A DNA stretch of 64,000 nt from Thunnus maccoyii (taxonomy: Eukaryota; Chordata; Actinopteri; Scombriformes; Scombridae). The stretch covers positions 11,867,151-11,931,150 of the forward strand of contig NC_056548.1 in assembly GCF_910596095.1 (NCBI RefSeq). The letters are read 5' to 3'. The position numbers were made by a program, and so were the translations under genes. This document shows positions 36,433 to 47,569 of the stretch, in pieces. Numbering within the stretch: position 1 is the stretch's first letter; every line of letters starts with the position of its first letter. The notes below the pieces were generated by a model. It saw only the letters and a program-made list of their open reading frames with translations, searched no databases and was not told where the DNA came from.

Positions 36433-38750
36433 GATGTGCTGAGATACTGAGTGCCTTCCACACTGAGGGGGTTTGTGTAATGCCCTCCTCTTTTCCCCCT
36501 CAGCCTCGGAGAAAGAATGACTGTATGCTTTCAGTGACTGTGAAAGTATACTTTACCTGTAAAGGGTGTGGAGAAGGCAAATAGTTCCCAAGGGGGCAGA
36601 GTTTTAGAAAGGAAAAGAAGAGGAAACCTAGCAGCAGAAAGAAGCATTTATCAGTCCTGCTGTTTTTTATCTCATCACTCTCTTTTATTCTCAGTCATAT
36701 CTTTCTCTTATCACTTTATCTGGACAATCAACAAAATTACTTGTCCCCTCACCTCCTCTTGCTCTTCCCTATCTCTGCATTTTGTGTGTCAGTGTACAGC
36801 AGTCTCACCTGCATTTTTTCCTGTAAATCAAAGAAATTTCATCATATCTTGCAACAGACCAAACTGACACATTATGAAAGGTCAGTGAGATGTTAAGTCA
36901 CGTTTATGGCTTTCACTGTGACACTTGAATGACACGAATCGCCACCAAGTCGTCACCATATCCATGCATATGTGGTTTCTGTAGCCAGACAGTAACACTG
37001 TTTAACTGAATATCCAAAATAAAAAAATGCAACCAGACATCATTGTTTATCAGTAATAATAGCACATTGATATATACATTGATTGAAAAGAAATCTTTAA
37101 AAGATCATATCTAATGACATGTTAGTTCTCTAAGCTTCATGTTCAGTCTGGTCTATCTTTTTGTTTGAAAATAAATGTTGTTAAATTAACATTTTTGGGA
37201 AAAGTCAGAGTGTGCACATCCACAAAACCACAGTGGGATAAGTGCTGCATGCAAAAATCAATTAAACTGCAATACTGCGATTTTTGCCTGAGGAAGACTT
37301 GTTGGTCAAAATGTTGCAAATAAAATTAAAGGGAGCTTTGATTTAGTGTGCAGGTGCTCCTTGTATTGCAGGCTAATTAACATTTTTAGCAATATTTCAT
37401 TGTTTATAAAAATGTATTTTGACCATATAAATGTCTCCTTAACATTTTTTAAAAAACGGATAAGCCCAAAATATGACATCTTCCAGGAGACACACTTCGG
37501 CCCTGCTCTATCATTTCAAGGAATAGGAAGGAGTTTGTGGACACAGTGATAGTAACCAGAGAGATTTTCCGTGGAAATGAATACATTTCTGGTTCATAAT
37601 AAAAGTCATTAGTGTGTAAAAGCTCAAACAGTTACTTTATGATACCCTAAATAGCCTCTTAATCAAAGTTCAAAATCTTAGTTCTCGAGCTTTTAGAGAG
37701 GGTTTTTCATGCTGAATTAGATCACTGATAATATTGACAGAACTATGCAAATCATAAGGATAACACATGTAATGTCTTTTTTTAATATGCTGCTCTTTAA
37801 CTCAGAGTCGTACTAATGCTTTACTGGATGCACATTCATAAAACAGTTCCTAATCTGTGATGATCACATCCTTGTATTTCATATATTTAATAAGAGTTAT
37901 ATAATCATATGTTAACAACCAGCAATTTAGTAAAACTGGACAGGTTCAGTTTTGGAGATGTCAAGAGATATGATTCGATTGCCAAATACTTTATGAGTTT
38001 GTCCTTAGATTGGCTTTGCAGATAGCCTGACCCTTGGAATCAAGGACGAGTAAACAATAAGTTATCTTGATGATGCGGCTTTATAAGTGATGTCCATCAA
38101 GCAGCAAATTTTTTTAAGAGTTTATTATGTTGAGATATGTTGCATCAAAATAATATAAAACATATGGGTGACAGATTGAGAGAATAATTTGAGTAAATGA
38201 TTGGAGGAACATAAGAAATGCAGATGCCTCCATACGAGGCAAAGGTCACTGAATCATTTTTTTTGTGACCCAATTTTTACTGGATGGTTTTTCTTCTAGG
38301 AGTGGGGTGGACACAGATTATTTCATTAGCTGTAGTCACATAAGCTTAGAAATAAATAAATACTGAATCATTTGATGAATATAAGTATATTTGCATTCAC
38401 CAGATCTCACGCAGTAAATCTCACTGTTGCAGGATGCATTTTAGTTTTGTAGATTAGTTTTGTGAGTGTGTTTTCAAATCACTATGAAATCATTCGAAGC
38501 ACATATTTCATGTGTCTAAACACCACATTATTTCTGTTACTGTAGTGTGATTAACTTGAAGCCTCCAGTGCATATACTGTATACTGAGAATTGACTTTTC
38601 AGTGAAGTAGGAGACATCTTTTGTCCAGCTGTTAAACTTTTGTAATGAGTAATATTTTCATATTCATCAATTCTGGATTTTGGGAGGGAGAAGGCGGATA
38701 TGTAATATTTATATACAGTATCTTAAAACATGTAGAGATCTTTAACTTAC
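36433..38750. other. Intergenic region between plb1 and ypel5
   Basis: The plb1 start and ypel5 are divergent. The first part must hold the plb1 promoter (no clear TATA box). The rest is AT-rich with one retroelement-tail-like patch near 37240-37380 (cctgaggaagactt ... gttgcaaataaa). No coding sequence seen. Confidence 0.5.
37240..37380 (+). mobile_element. Probable interspersed-repeat 3' tail
   Basis: cctgaggaagacttgttggt followed closely by aaatgttgcaaataaaatta and then gtgtgcaggtgctcc. The order resembles the 3' ends of fish non-LTR or SINE repeats. No body of the element is recognisable. Confidence 0.45.
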
Positions 38751-38755
38751 AGTAT

Positions 38756-39120
38756 ACAGGGGCAGCCCATGGCATAGGCCACATATGCTACATAGGGCAC
38801 CCTAGGGTGCCAAATGAGGTGGGGGAGCACCAAATGAGTAGCACTTTTAAAAAAAAAATCTGACATTAGTGCTTGTATACAACTTTTGGAAATATGCACT
38901 TGTTGTCCCTTCTTGACATTTTTCCTCTCTTTTTCCCCAATCGACTTGCATGGGTTTTGATCTGGTTCGTTTTTCAAAGCCTTAGTGATTCGTCAGTTTT
39001 CGCCTGACAGCACCAAACACTCATTGATTGGTGCCTTAGCCTCCACTTGCCTTTTTGTGTGGAAGACTGGGAGGACTTTGGGCTTCATTGTCGTGTGAAT
39101 TTATATTTGAAGTTCTTGTA
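38756..39120. mobile_element. hAT-like repeat fragment
   Basis: It begins caggggcagcccatggcata and runs through catagggcaccctagggtgc, words recalled from abundant fish repeats with CAGGGG hAT-type ends. The right end is not defined and no transposase is visible. Confidence 0.4.
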
Positions 39121-39139
39121 CTGGAGGTGCTATTGTTGC

Positions 39140-39460
39140 ATTTTTGGGGGGCTCCAATCTAAAATCTCACCCAGGGCACTAACAAAGTCCCCAAAGGTCC
39201 TGAAAGTATATTTTTGGGGTCCAGGGAGCCCCAGGGGTCCTTTAAGGGGTCCCCAGCAAAAAAGGGAATAATTCATTTTCACTATAATTCCATCCATAAC
39301 TAACACATTGACAGAATGTATAACTATTTGGTCATGGGTTTCATACCCTTTCTGTAATAAAACATCTAGAAGGAAAAATCTTATCAGATGGGGGTCCGTG
39401 GTCTTATATGTGCCCGTTTATGGGTCCGGGACGTGAAAACGTTATAGAACCACTGCTTTT
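39140..39460. mobile_element. Probable MITE next to the ypel5 first exon
   Basis: Contains ccaggggtcctttaagggg, gggtccccagcaaaaaaggg and gatgggggtccgtggtctta, then tagaaccactgc at the right. This word order recalls an abundant teleost non-autonomous element. It ends only about 100 bases before the likely first exon of ypel5. Boundaries approximate. Confidence 0.5.
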
Positions 39461-39559
39461 AGCGACACTCACACATGTGAAGGGTGTCCTCCGCTCTGCT
39501 GACACCTGGTGGAGCAGCAGGCCGCTGCAGCAGAGGCCGCTACGTCATGGCCGGATGTT

Positions 39560-39733
39560 GATACTGGTCTGGAGCACAGCGCAGCAGACAGGAACAGCTG
39601 AAAAAGAACAACAAAGCCACGAAGACGACGACGACGGCTCTAACAACAGATGTACGCCTAAAATATACCAAATATATCGGTGACATCATCGCTGGAGGAG
39701 ACATCGTGTACCCTTAAAGCCAAATTTGAAAAG
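39560..39733 (+). other. ypel5: ypel5 5' untranslated exon (start approximate)
   Basis: A non-coding exon is inferred from the donor at 39733 (gaaaag then gtagga) and the higher CG content upstream. It joins the acceptor at 40545, which starts the coding exon 11 bases before the ATG. The transcription start is not fixed; the region 39470-39600 is the likely promoter. Confidence 0.55.
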
Positions 39734-40556
39734 GTAGGAAACCGTCATTTAGAGCTAAGCAGAAAATACGTGTTGTTGTTGTTCTCAGCTTGTTGTCGAT
39801 ATCGCTGTTAGCTGAACGGCTAACGATTGTTAGCTTCTTTTGACGCGTTGACTTACTCAGTTCGACAGCAAAATGTCCAAACTCACAACGAAAACCCGCA
39901 AACGGGCTCTCTTCAGTCAGTTAGACTAACCTATTCATATTTTATACGCTGTGTTTTTCAGTATTCCTCATACTGACTTTTATTTTCAGCCCCATTCAAA
40001 ACTCAGCTGCCATCTACAGTCAACAGTACTCATGACAAGCCAGTCTGGGACAGAAAGTACTTGTTGAAATCAGTGAAATTGAGCTACTATGGCACAGGGG
40101 GGTAACAAAAACACCTCAAAATACAGTTAAACCAAATACCTATTTGAGTTCATGATGTTTGTTTTTGTTGAGACTGTCAGAGTTGAATTTATGACATTTT
40201 TGTATCTCGTTAAGTTGCCAGTTTCTTGTGAAAATGATGTTTGGCTATTAAAGCAGGCAAATTCTGCTGATTGATATTCAGTTTCCTTGTACTGTGCAGC
40301 AGTATCATTAAAAATTTAAGTTTCAAGGCTGAAATAACCCTGATGACATCATGAGGGACCATTTTTTTTGGACTTTGGAAGGCTTCAATCAGAGAAGCTA
40401 TATAATATTATTACAGGCAGAATAATAATCCTCATGAAGGGTAATGTGAACTTTATGTGTACATTGGAGTGCCAGTTTAACCTGCCCAATATAAATAGTT
40501 TACCCTTGTATATTTCTTATATAAGCCTCACTTCTTCACTCCCAGAAAATTGAACA

Positions 40557-41063
40557 ATGGGACGCATCTTCTTGGACCACATTGGTGGGACACGCCTCTT
40601 CTCCTGTGCCAACTGTGACACCATTTTGACCAACCGGTCTGAGCTTATCTCCACACGTTTCACAGGAGCCACGGGCAGAGCTTTCCTCTTCAACAAGGTA
40701 CAGAGACATTAACCAAGTAGATCTTTCCTTTGATATTCCCTCCTCAATCATAAAATATATTAGAAGTTCTTCAAAACTCAGTGTTTAGTTCCTTGCTTCA
40801 AAAATTGTGTGCTTGCCTGTGTCCCAACCCCCCCACAGGTAGTGAACCTACAGTATAGCGAAGTGCAGGACAGAGTGATGCTTACCGGCAGGCACATGGT
40901 GAGAGACGTCAGCTGCAAGAACTGCAACAGCAAGCTCGGCTGGATCTACGAGTTTGCTACCGAGGACAGTCAGAGGTACAAAGAGGGACGTGTAATCCTG
41001 GAGAGGGCGCTAGTTAGAGAGAGTGAGGGCTTTGAGGAGCATGTCCCCTCAGACAACTCATGA
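40557..41063 (+). CDS. ypel5: Yippee-like protein 5
   Basis: Coding exons 40557-40697 and 40839-41063 give 121 residues, the standard YPEL5 length, and the sequence appears essentially invariant relative to vertebrate YPEL5 as remembered. The start is [11 protein letters not shown] and the end is [10 protein letters not shown]. The yippee zinc-binding signature is complete: Cys17-X2-Cys20, 52 residues, Cys73-X2-Cys76, in SCANCDT and [11 protein letters not shown] contexts. The fold is a Mis18/cereblon-like beta-tent. YPEL5 is known to associate with the CTLH/GID E3 ubiquitin ligase complex and localises to centrosome and spindle. Introns are GT-AG. The gene is divergent from plb1 and convergent with lclat1. 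Confidence 0.98.
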
Positions 41064-43085
41064 GCCCCTAACCTTGGATTAACTTGTGTGGGAAAGCTCA
41101 CTCCCGAGTCCTCCTTTCCCTCTCCTTTACCTCCCCCCCCTCTGCCTCTGCGCTGCACACCACCATTTGCAGATTTAGTGGTCTGTGAAGTTTTGGCTTC
41201 ACCCTCTTACCCCACCCCAGTCTCTGGCCTCTGACCTTAGACCTCTGCTGATATGAAGATTGAATTTGCTGGATCTATTCTTGCTGAATAGGCTCCCAAA
41301 AAAAATACGTCCTGATTTATGTGTCACAGGGCGCCCCCTCCCCATAACAGCTGGGGAGTTGTAACTTCACTTGTTTAAGTGTTTGTGCACGGTCACACAG
41401 AATTTTCACCACCACTGCATAAGGCATGCTCCACACCTTTTCCATATGGTAACTTAATACATGCATGATAACAGTCACAGTTAGTCACGTAACAAAATGC
41501 ATCACTTGGTTGTTCTATTTATTTAGATAACTGAAGGCAGTAGAGCTGATTGTGTTCATCCTCCAGACATGGGTAAAACAACCGGCACCACTCTACACAG
41601 CAATGTTTAATGAACCAATGGAGGTGTCACTCTACATATGGCTTCCTTGGCTCTTGTGCTTCTGTGTTGTGAACTTTGTCCCACTGTACTTGTCACCGGT
41701 GAGCACTGAATGCATTTAAGACCATGATAGTTGTTATTTCTGTATCAGTTACCTTTTCTTAGCCGGTAGTGTTATTAATGTAATAGTGTTTAAAATCTAC
41801 ATTCTCAATATATGGAACGCACAGATTGATGTCATATTTAAGTATTCATTGTAGTGTTTGACAGTGGTAGGGATTTTTATTTAGATCTGCCTCACATGAT
41901 GTGCAATTATTTTGAGTGATGTGACATTCTTGAAATGTACACAGTGTCCCTCTGATACAGTTCATAGTGTGGAAGTGATCTGCTGTACAGTAGACAATCG
42001 TACAATCGATCCTACAATTTAATTCAGTTCTACCACTCTCCATCTGTTACCATGGATTCTGTGCCTGTGTGGTGTGCCGTGTGAAGAGCAACATGTCACG
42101 ATGGTGACTTATCAGGAGCGTGTACCTTCCAGCCGCATGTCTTCAGTATGAGGGAGGAGGAATATGTCTGAGACGTGATGGAGACATTCTCTGTCTGTGT
42201 TTAAGGATAGGATTATGAGAGGATGGGTCAATCAAGCGTTTGAAATTAGCAGGATGGAAGAGATAACGGAGCCTCTGAAGGAATAACTAAAACCACAACA
42301 CTAAAGACAGTTAATAGTCTTATCTGTAACACAGAGCAGTGCTGGAAATGACAAACCAAAAATATATTTCAATCCTGCTGGAGTCTGATTTTTAGGCCTG
42401 TATGCATTTGAACAGTTGCAGAGCGCTGGTGACCCATCCTCTCTTTATAATCCAAGGCTAAGGGCACATTTGGTCATTAGATGGCCTGTTTCTTACAAGA
42501 CAAAGCCAAACAAGCTTGGTGTCATCCTCTGATTAGGCCACAGACATTTTAAGTGTCCTGTGAAGAGTTCAATAAAAATGTCAAATTGTTAAAAAAAAAA
42601 AAAAAAGAAGAAGAAGAAGAAAAAAAATCTCAATTTTTTATGACATTTGAGGTTATTTTTGGATTGAATTATAGCACAGCATCATGGCTCTGGGCCTTCA
42701 CTTTCTGACACTGTAAATGTTGATTTCCTTTACAAGGTCATGCAAGACAGCACTAGTTGTCATTTCTACAAAAAAAAGTTAAATTAAATATATATGGCTT
42801 TTTTAGGACACTGACACCATCCATATCCCCAGGTCAGTGCAGTGTACGGTCAATAGCCATGACAGAATATTATCATTTTGTTGCTCACTTTTAGCATTTT
42901 AGTGATTGGCCAGTTGTTTTTATTTGCTTTATTCTATATGATTATTATTTTATTAATGGATACATTTATCTTATTGTGCATTTTCTTGATTGGAGGTTTG
43001 GAGAAAAAAAAAAGGTTTTCTTGTATGGCTATAGCAAGATTTTCTCTGCTGTTATTTCTAAATAAAGATGTGGTTTTGCTGGGTT
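41064..43085 (+). other. ypel5: ypel5 3' untranslated region
   Basis: Non-coding sequence after the stop, with AATAAA at 42571-42576 followed by an A-rich tract and a second AATAAA at 43061-43066. Either may end the transcript; the distal end is given. The 107-residue hydrophobic open frame near 42878 lies here and is AT-rich noise. Confidence 0.5.
42590..42627. repeat. A-rich / (GAA)n low-complexity tract
   Basis: A run of A, then several gaa units, then more A, about 15 bases after a polyadenylation hexamer. Confidence 0.85.
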
Positions 43086-46000
43086 ACATTCCTTTGTTTG
43101 TTTGTTTGTTTCCTAGCCCAGAACATGTTTTTGTCATTAAGCACAGGAAAATCTGGGAATTGTTGATTGCCAGTGTTTTTATCAATGCGAGTATAGCTTG
43201 AAATCTGTTGCCAGGTTGTTTCCAAACACTGTGACATCGCAATAATCACCGCCCAAATTATTTTTTTGTTCCTCTTCTCTAACAAAACCCTTTTCGCAAC
43301 AAAACATTTGCATTGAAGATTTCCAAATGTGTGTTCAATACAAATCTGGAAATAAGCACACATGGATTTACAAGCTTAGTGATTGAATATTGTCATGTTC
43401 ATGTCCATAAAGACATCTGGGTTGGCTCATGAGTAAATCTAAAGCTCTGGACCTCTAGATGGCAGCAGAATACTGAGAGACAGGATGATCTCTGAAGATG
43501 TTTTTCTCTGGGAAGCATGATGCTCAGTCCCTCGCCTGCCTCTGACGTCAAACGGCTTGGCACGGTCTGTGGAGCTTCACTGCAATCTGGAAATACAAGT
43601 CAGTGATGTTACTCCCTGGAGCAAAGAAAATGAATGAGCTCTACTGAATTAGTTGCAGTCAAATAAATGCCCAACACAGGGCGATGTTGGATAAATTATT
43701 AAGAGAAAATGTGACAGAATAAACAAATATTTGAGACAAAAATATACCGCATCTAGACTACAAATCCCATTTTTAATCCTGCTTATTCAGTACTCGCTGC
43801 AAATCACCCAGGACGAGAAGGTTTTGATTGCATTTGATTTATAAATAGGCAGTGATGATTCACTCCTAATCCACCCGTTAATGTTGCAGTGCTGCCGTAG
43901 AGATATTTATAGCACTGATCCTGTTGGAAGGCTGCTTTGTTGTCTGTGAGGGGGTCTGTGTCACAGTGGTGAAATCAACAACAGGTCTACTTTTCAGCTG
44001 TCACTCCTGACTGAGCATGGCCACCTAAACTTAGCCCACACACAAATATTAATTAAGGCTGTCGAACACAACAAACTGTTCTGGTCACGTCTATTCTTGA
44101 GTCCGCTGCAGATGCTTGATTTGCTGTTTGAGGGATCTTGAGCATTAACAGATCAACAAGACTGACGTTTTTATGACCATATGTAGTGCCATTTAAATGC
44201 CGCACATGACTTGAGGCAAAAAGGAGGTTCCATCTCCAGAGCTTGCTGTTATGCTTTAGAGGTCTTTGACTTTGTCCTGGCGTAACCTCAGGATCGTCTG
44301 CTGTCTCTTTTGAATAGCCATCTGGCCAGATAAGGATAATTACACTTGATCCTATTAGTCTGCAGGCAATTGGATAGACATGGCACAAATGTGGATGTGA
44401 CATAGTCTTTATGTGTGTTCACATGAAGAGCTATTTTTTCCCACTGCCCTACAGACACCTCCACAATGCTCTTGAGCAGGACTTGAAATATTGAGATTCC
44501 CTGAGGAAACTAACTTCAGGCTCCCAGGAGCACCTGAGGGATCCTATACAGCCATCCAACTATTTCATTATTTTCAGGAGCAAATCTAATAATAGGAAAA
44601 AAGACACACTAGTGAAGTGATGCTCTCGTGTGTCTCATATAGGACGATTGAGTCTGTGTGCATCATCCGTCTTTCTTGCACCCACTCAAACCTGTCAAAG
44701 CAAATTTGAGGTTATGTTCACACGCAGAGGATGATTTGGGGGGGGGGGAATAAGAGACCATAAAAAGAACAAAGTTGCACCCTTAATTGGCTCATGATTC
44801 ATCATCTCCGGTCAGCTTTTTTAATTTATCCGCACCTTTGTCTTTCTTTCATTCTGTGAGATGTCAGCATCACCCTGCCCACCCCCCGCCCCCTCTTTCA
44901 ATCCCCCCAGGAAAGCAGAGATATAGCATATAGACATGAACTTCTCTCTTTCCACCACTCTCTCACACACACAAAGGAGTGACATCATTCTGTCAGCGGG
45001 AGAAAATAGCATGCTTTCCATTGACATCACTCCACATCCCGTTGCTAGGAGACAGGGGAGTCAACATTAGTTACTATGGTGACCGCACTTCACCTTCAAA
45101 GCTCCTGACCTTTTTGGTTGTCTGTGGTAGACTAGAATGCGTGTGTGTGCAAAACACACAAGGCAAACGGTGGTGTTGTGTAACATGAGCATTCAAGGTC
45201 TTGTTGACTCATTCACTGCAGTGTAGTGATTTTTTTAACAGTACATTCTAGATTAAAAAGACTGTCGCGACAATACATAACATGCCGTGCAACAACTGAT
45301 AATGACAGTGTCAAAACCTGTCACAACGTAATGGAAGTGTTGTTTTACATTAGTGGAATGATGAATAAACAAAGTAAAAATCTATGAAAATTCCTGCGTA
45401 ATGTAATAACGTCACACTACACTTTAATGTCAGTCATGTCTTTGTGTGATGGCTGTAACATTTTAAACTGATGATACTGTTAATCCAGTGAGCTGTTACA
45501 TCCTTTATCAGAAAATCAAGTGAGATTATATGCAGCATCATAAGTAAAGTCAATTGGCAACATTTGCTAAAGGAAATAAAACAAGAAAGAACCATGACTG
45601 GAGACTAGAATGAGTTGATATAGTTTATTTATATATATATATATATGTGTGTATATATATATATGCATTTCTTCCTTTAATAGACGGACTTGTAACAGTG
45701 TCTACTGTGTTTACCTGAGGACGGTGACTTTGAAGAGGTCCAGCATCAGCAAGTGGTAAAAATAATGAGCAACAACAAAAAAAAAAACAGCACAAGAGAA
45801 AGACTGATACATGTAGATTCAAGCTGGTTCAGGAGATTTAAATTGGTTGAAAACACAAATATGCACCATGTTTGGTAAACTACAACATGCTGATGATAAA
45901 ATTGGTAACACAGCTAGATCACAGTGACTGGAAAACAGCCCCTTTACACTTTAACTACGGGAGCTTCAGTATCATATAAACAAGAAAAGACGCTTGAGTC

Positions 46001-46820
46001 TTTCTATTGTGTGGCTTAAAGACATTTTTCACAAAATAAGATTGGCTGGTCTGCACCAGTTAAAGTGGTCAGCTAAATCACACATTGCACAGTGTTACAG
46101 AAACTGCTAATGACTACCCAAGTGACAATTTTGTCATAAGTACCAGAATATGACATGGTCGGAAATGGTATTGAGAGCAACAGGAAGGAGAGTCAATGGC
46201 TTAAAGTGTGGTTGAAGCGCCGCTCAAATCTTGTTTCAATTTATGTCCTTTTTTGGCACAATTGGAGAAGCTTTCTCAGCTGTCATTCACTAATTGAGTT
46301 TAGCAGGCGCATCAATACCAGTCCTCTAGAGAGGGACACATGGAGAGGTGGGCATTGCAGGGCCTTTTTGGATTAGGTTGAGTTCAGGGCCAGTTTTCCA
46401 CTCCAAGTCTGGTCCTCTGTGCCACCCTGCACATCGAGGGGTAATGTTGTCCCAACAGGACATTCTTCCACCCCAGCACCACCCACATCCTGCCTCTACA
46501 AGGCATCCCGTCATTCCCAGAAAGGGCACAAAGCTCATCTGCTTCTACAGTTATCCAGACATAAGATCTCAGACAGATCTTTGATCTTGATGAGTTGATG
46601 ATTACAAGTGTTGCACCAGTGTAGTTAAGGGCAACCTTCCCACTGGTGGGTGAAGCTACCTTTTCCTGACAAAACAGACTACATTCTGTTCGGTTACATT
46701 TTTACATCAGCTTTGCTTCTCACCTTTGGCTTTTATGTGCAAAAGCTACTTGAGCAAACAAACAGAATAACAAATTTTCTTTCAAGAGCTAAAAGTTAAC
46801 TGTAAGGACTAACTGGGAAA
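43086..46820. other. Intergenic region between the convergent genes ypel5 and lclat1
   Basis: No gene recognised. It contains a G run near 44740, a TA/TG microsatellite at about 45630-45665 and otherwise unremarkable DNA. Open frames up to 116 codons lack protein-like composition or credible splice contexts. Confidence 0.55.
45630..45665. repeat. (TA)n/(TG)n microsatellite
   Basis: Alternating ta with a short tgtg interruption. Confidence 0.9.
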
Positions 46821-46822
46821 AG

Positions 46823-47569
46823 TTTATTTCCCAATTTGTACAAAAGGGTAATTCTACCCAGTAAAAGGTAAACAATGGTACACATATATACCTGTATAAT
46901 TGTTAATAATTCTCTGGGAATTACGTTTTTCCTTTTCTTTCCATAAGCTATGAATGGAAACTGATTTGTTTAATTAGTGTCTAATCCAGCTAACTACAGT
47001 GCTGATTTGAATATTGGTTAGAGTTGTCAAGTCCTCATATGTACAGGTAGTCTGTACTATGGCTCTGCTCCATAATTTGTTACACTGACACAAAAACAAG
47101 AGCAATACATACAAACAAAAAAAAAATATTTTCAAAGACATGGCAACAGTAAAACGTATACTAACAGCATTGTTTCATGACACATGTCCACATTGAGGTT
47201 CAGAAAAAACAATCATATTAAACATCAACAACATAATCCGATAAAATGCACTGACAGCAAGCTAAATAACAGTGGTTATACAAGGAGACGTACAGTGGGA
47301 AAATGACACCACATGTAATGACTTCTTTGAACCCATCACAGATAAATGTACATATCATTCCCTTTTTTCCTCCTAGCTTCTTCAACAGGAACATAAGCTC
47401 TCTCCACTGAAGCCATGCATACTGTCAGGAGATGCACTTATTACTCCCTTTCTAAAAGGCATGGAGCACTAGGTCCCAAAAAGGGATCCTCCAGCTCTCT
47501 GGACTGAACAGACCAAGACAACTGAGTCTTCAGTGTCTTTGCTGAGCACATCAACCCTGTCTTCCATCC
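46823..47569 (-). other. lclat1: Probable 3' untranslated region of lclat1
   Basis: Sequence after the lclat1 stop, ending at a minus-strand AATAAA at 46823-46828. The true end may be nearer or farther. Confidence 0.4.

Noticed and set aside
42878-43201. 107-codon hydrophobic open frame downstream of ypel5
   Set aside because: AT-rich sequence inside the probable ypel5 3' UTR gives Phe/Leu/Ile codons by chance; there is no splice or homology support.
44053-44403. 116-codon minus-strand open frame between ypel5 and lclat1
   Set aside because: No recognisable motif, no convincing splice context and ordinary composition for random sequence of this length.
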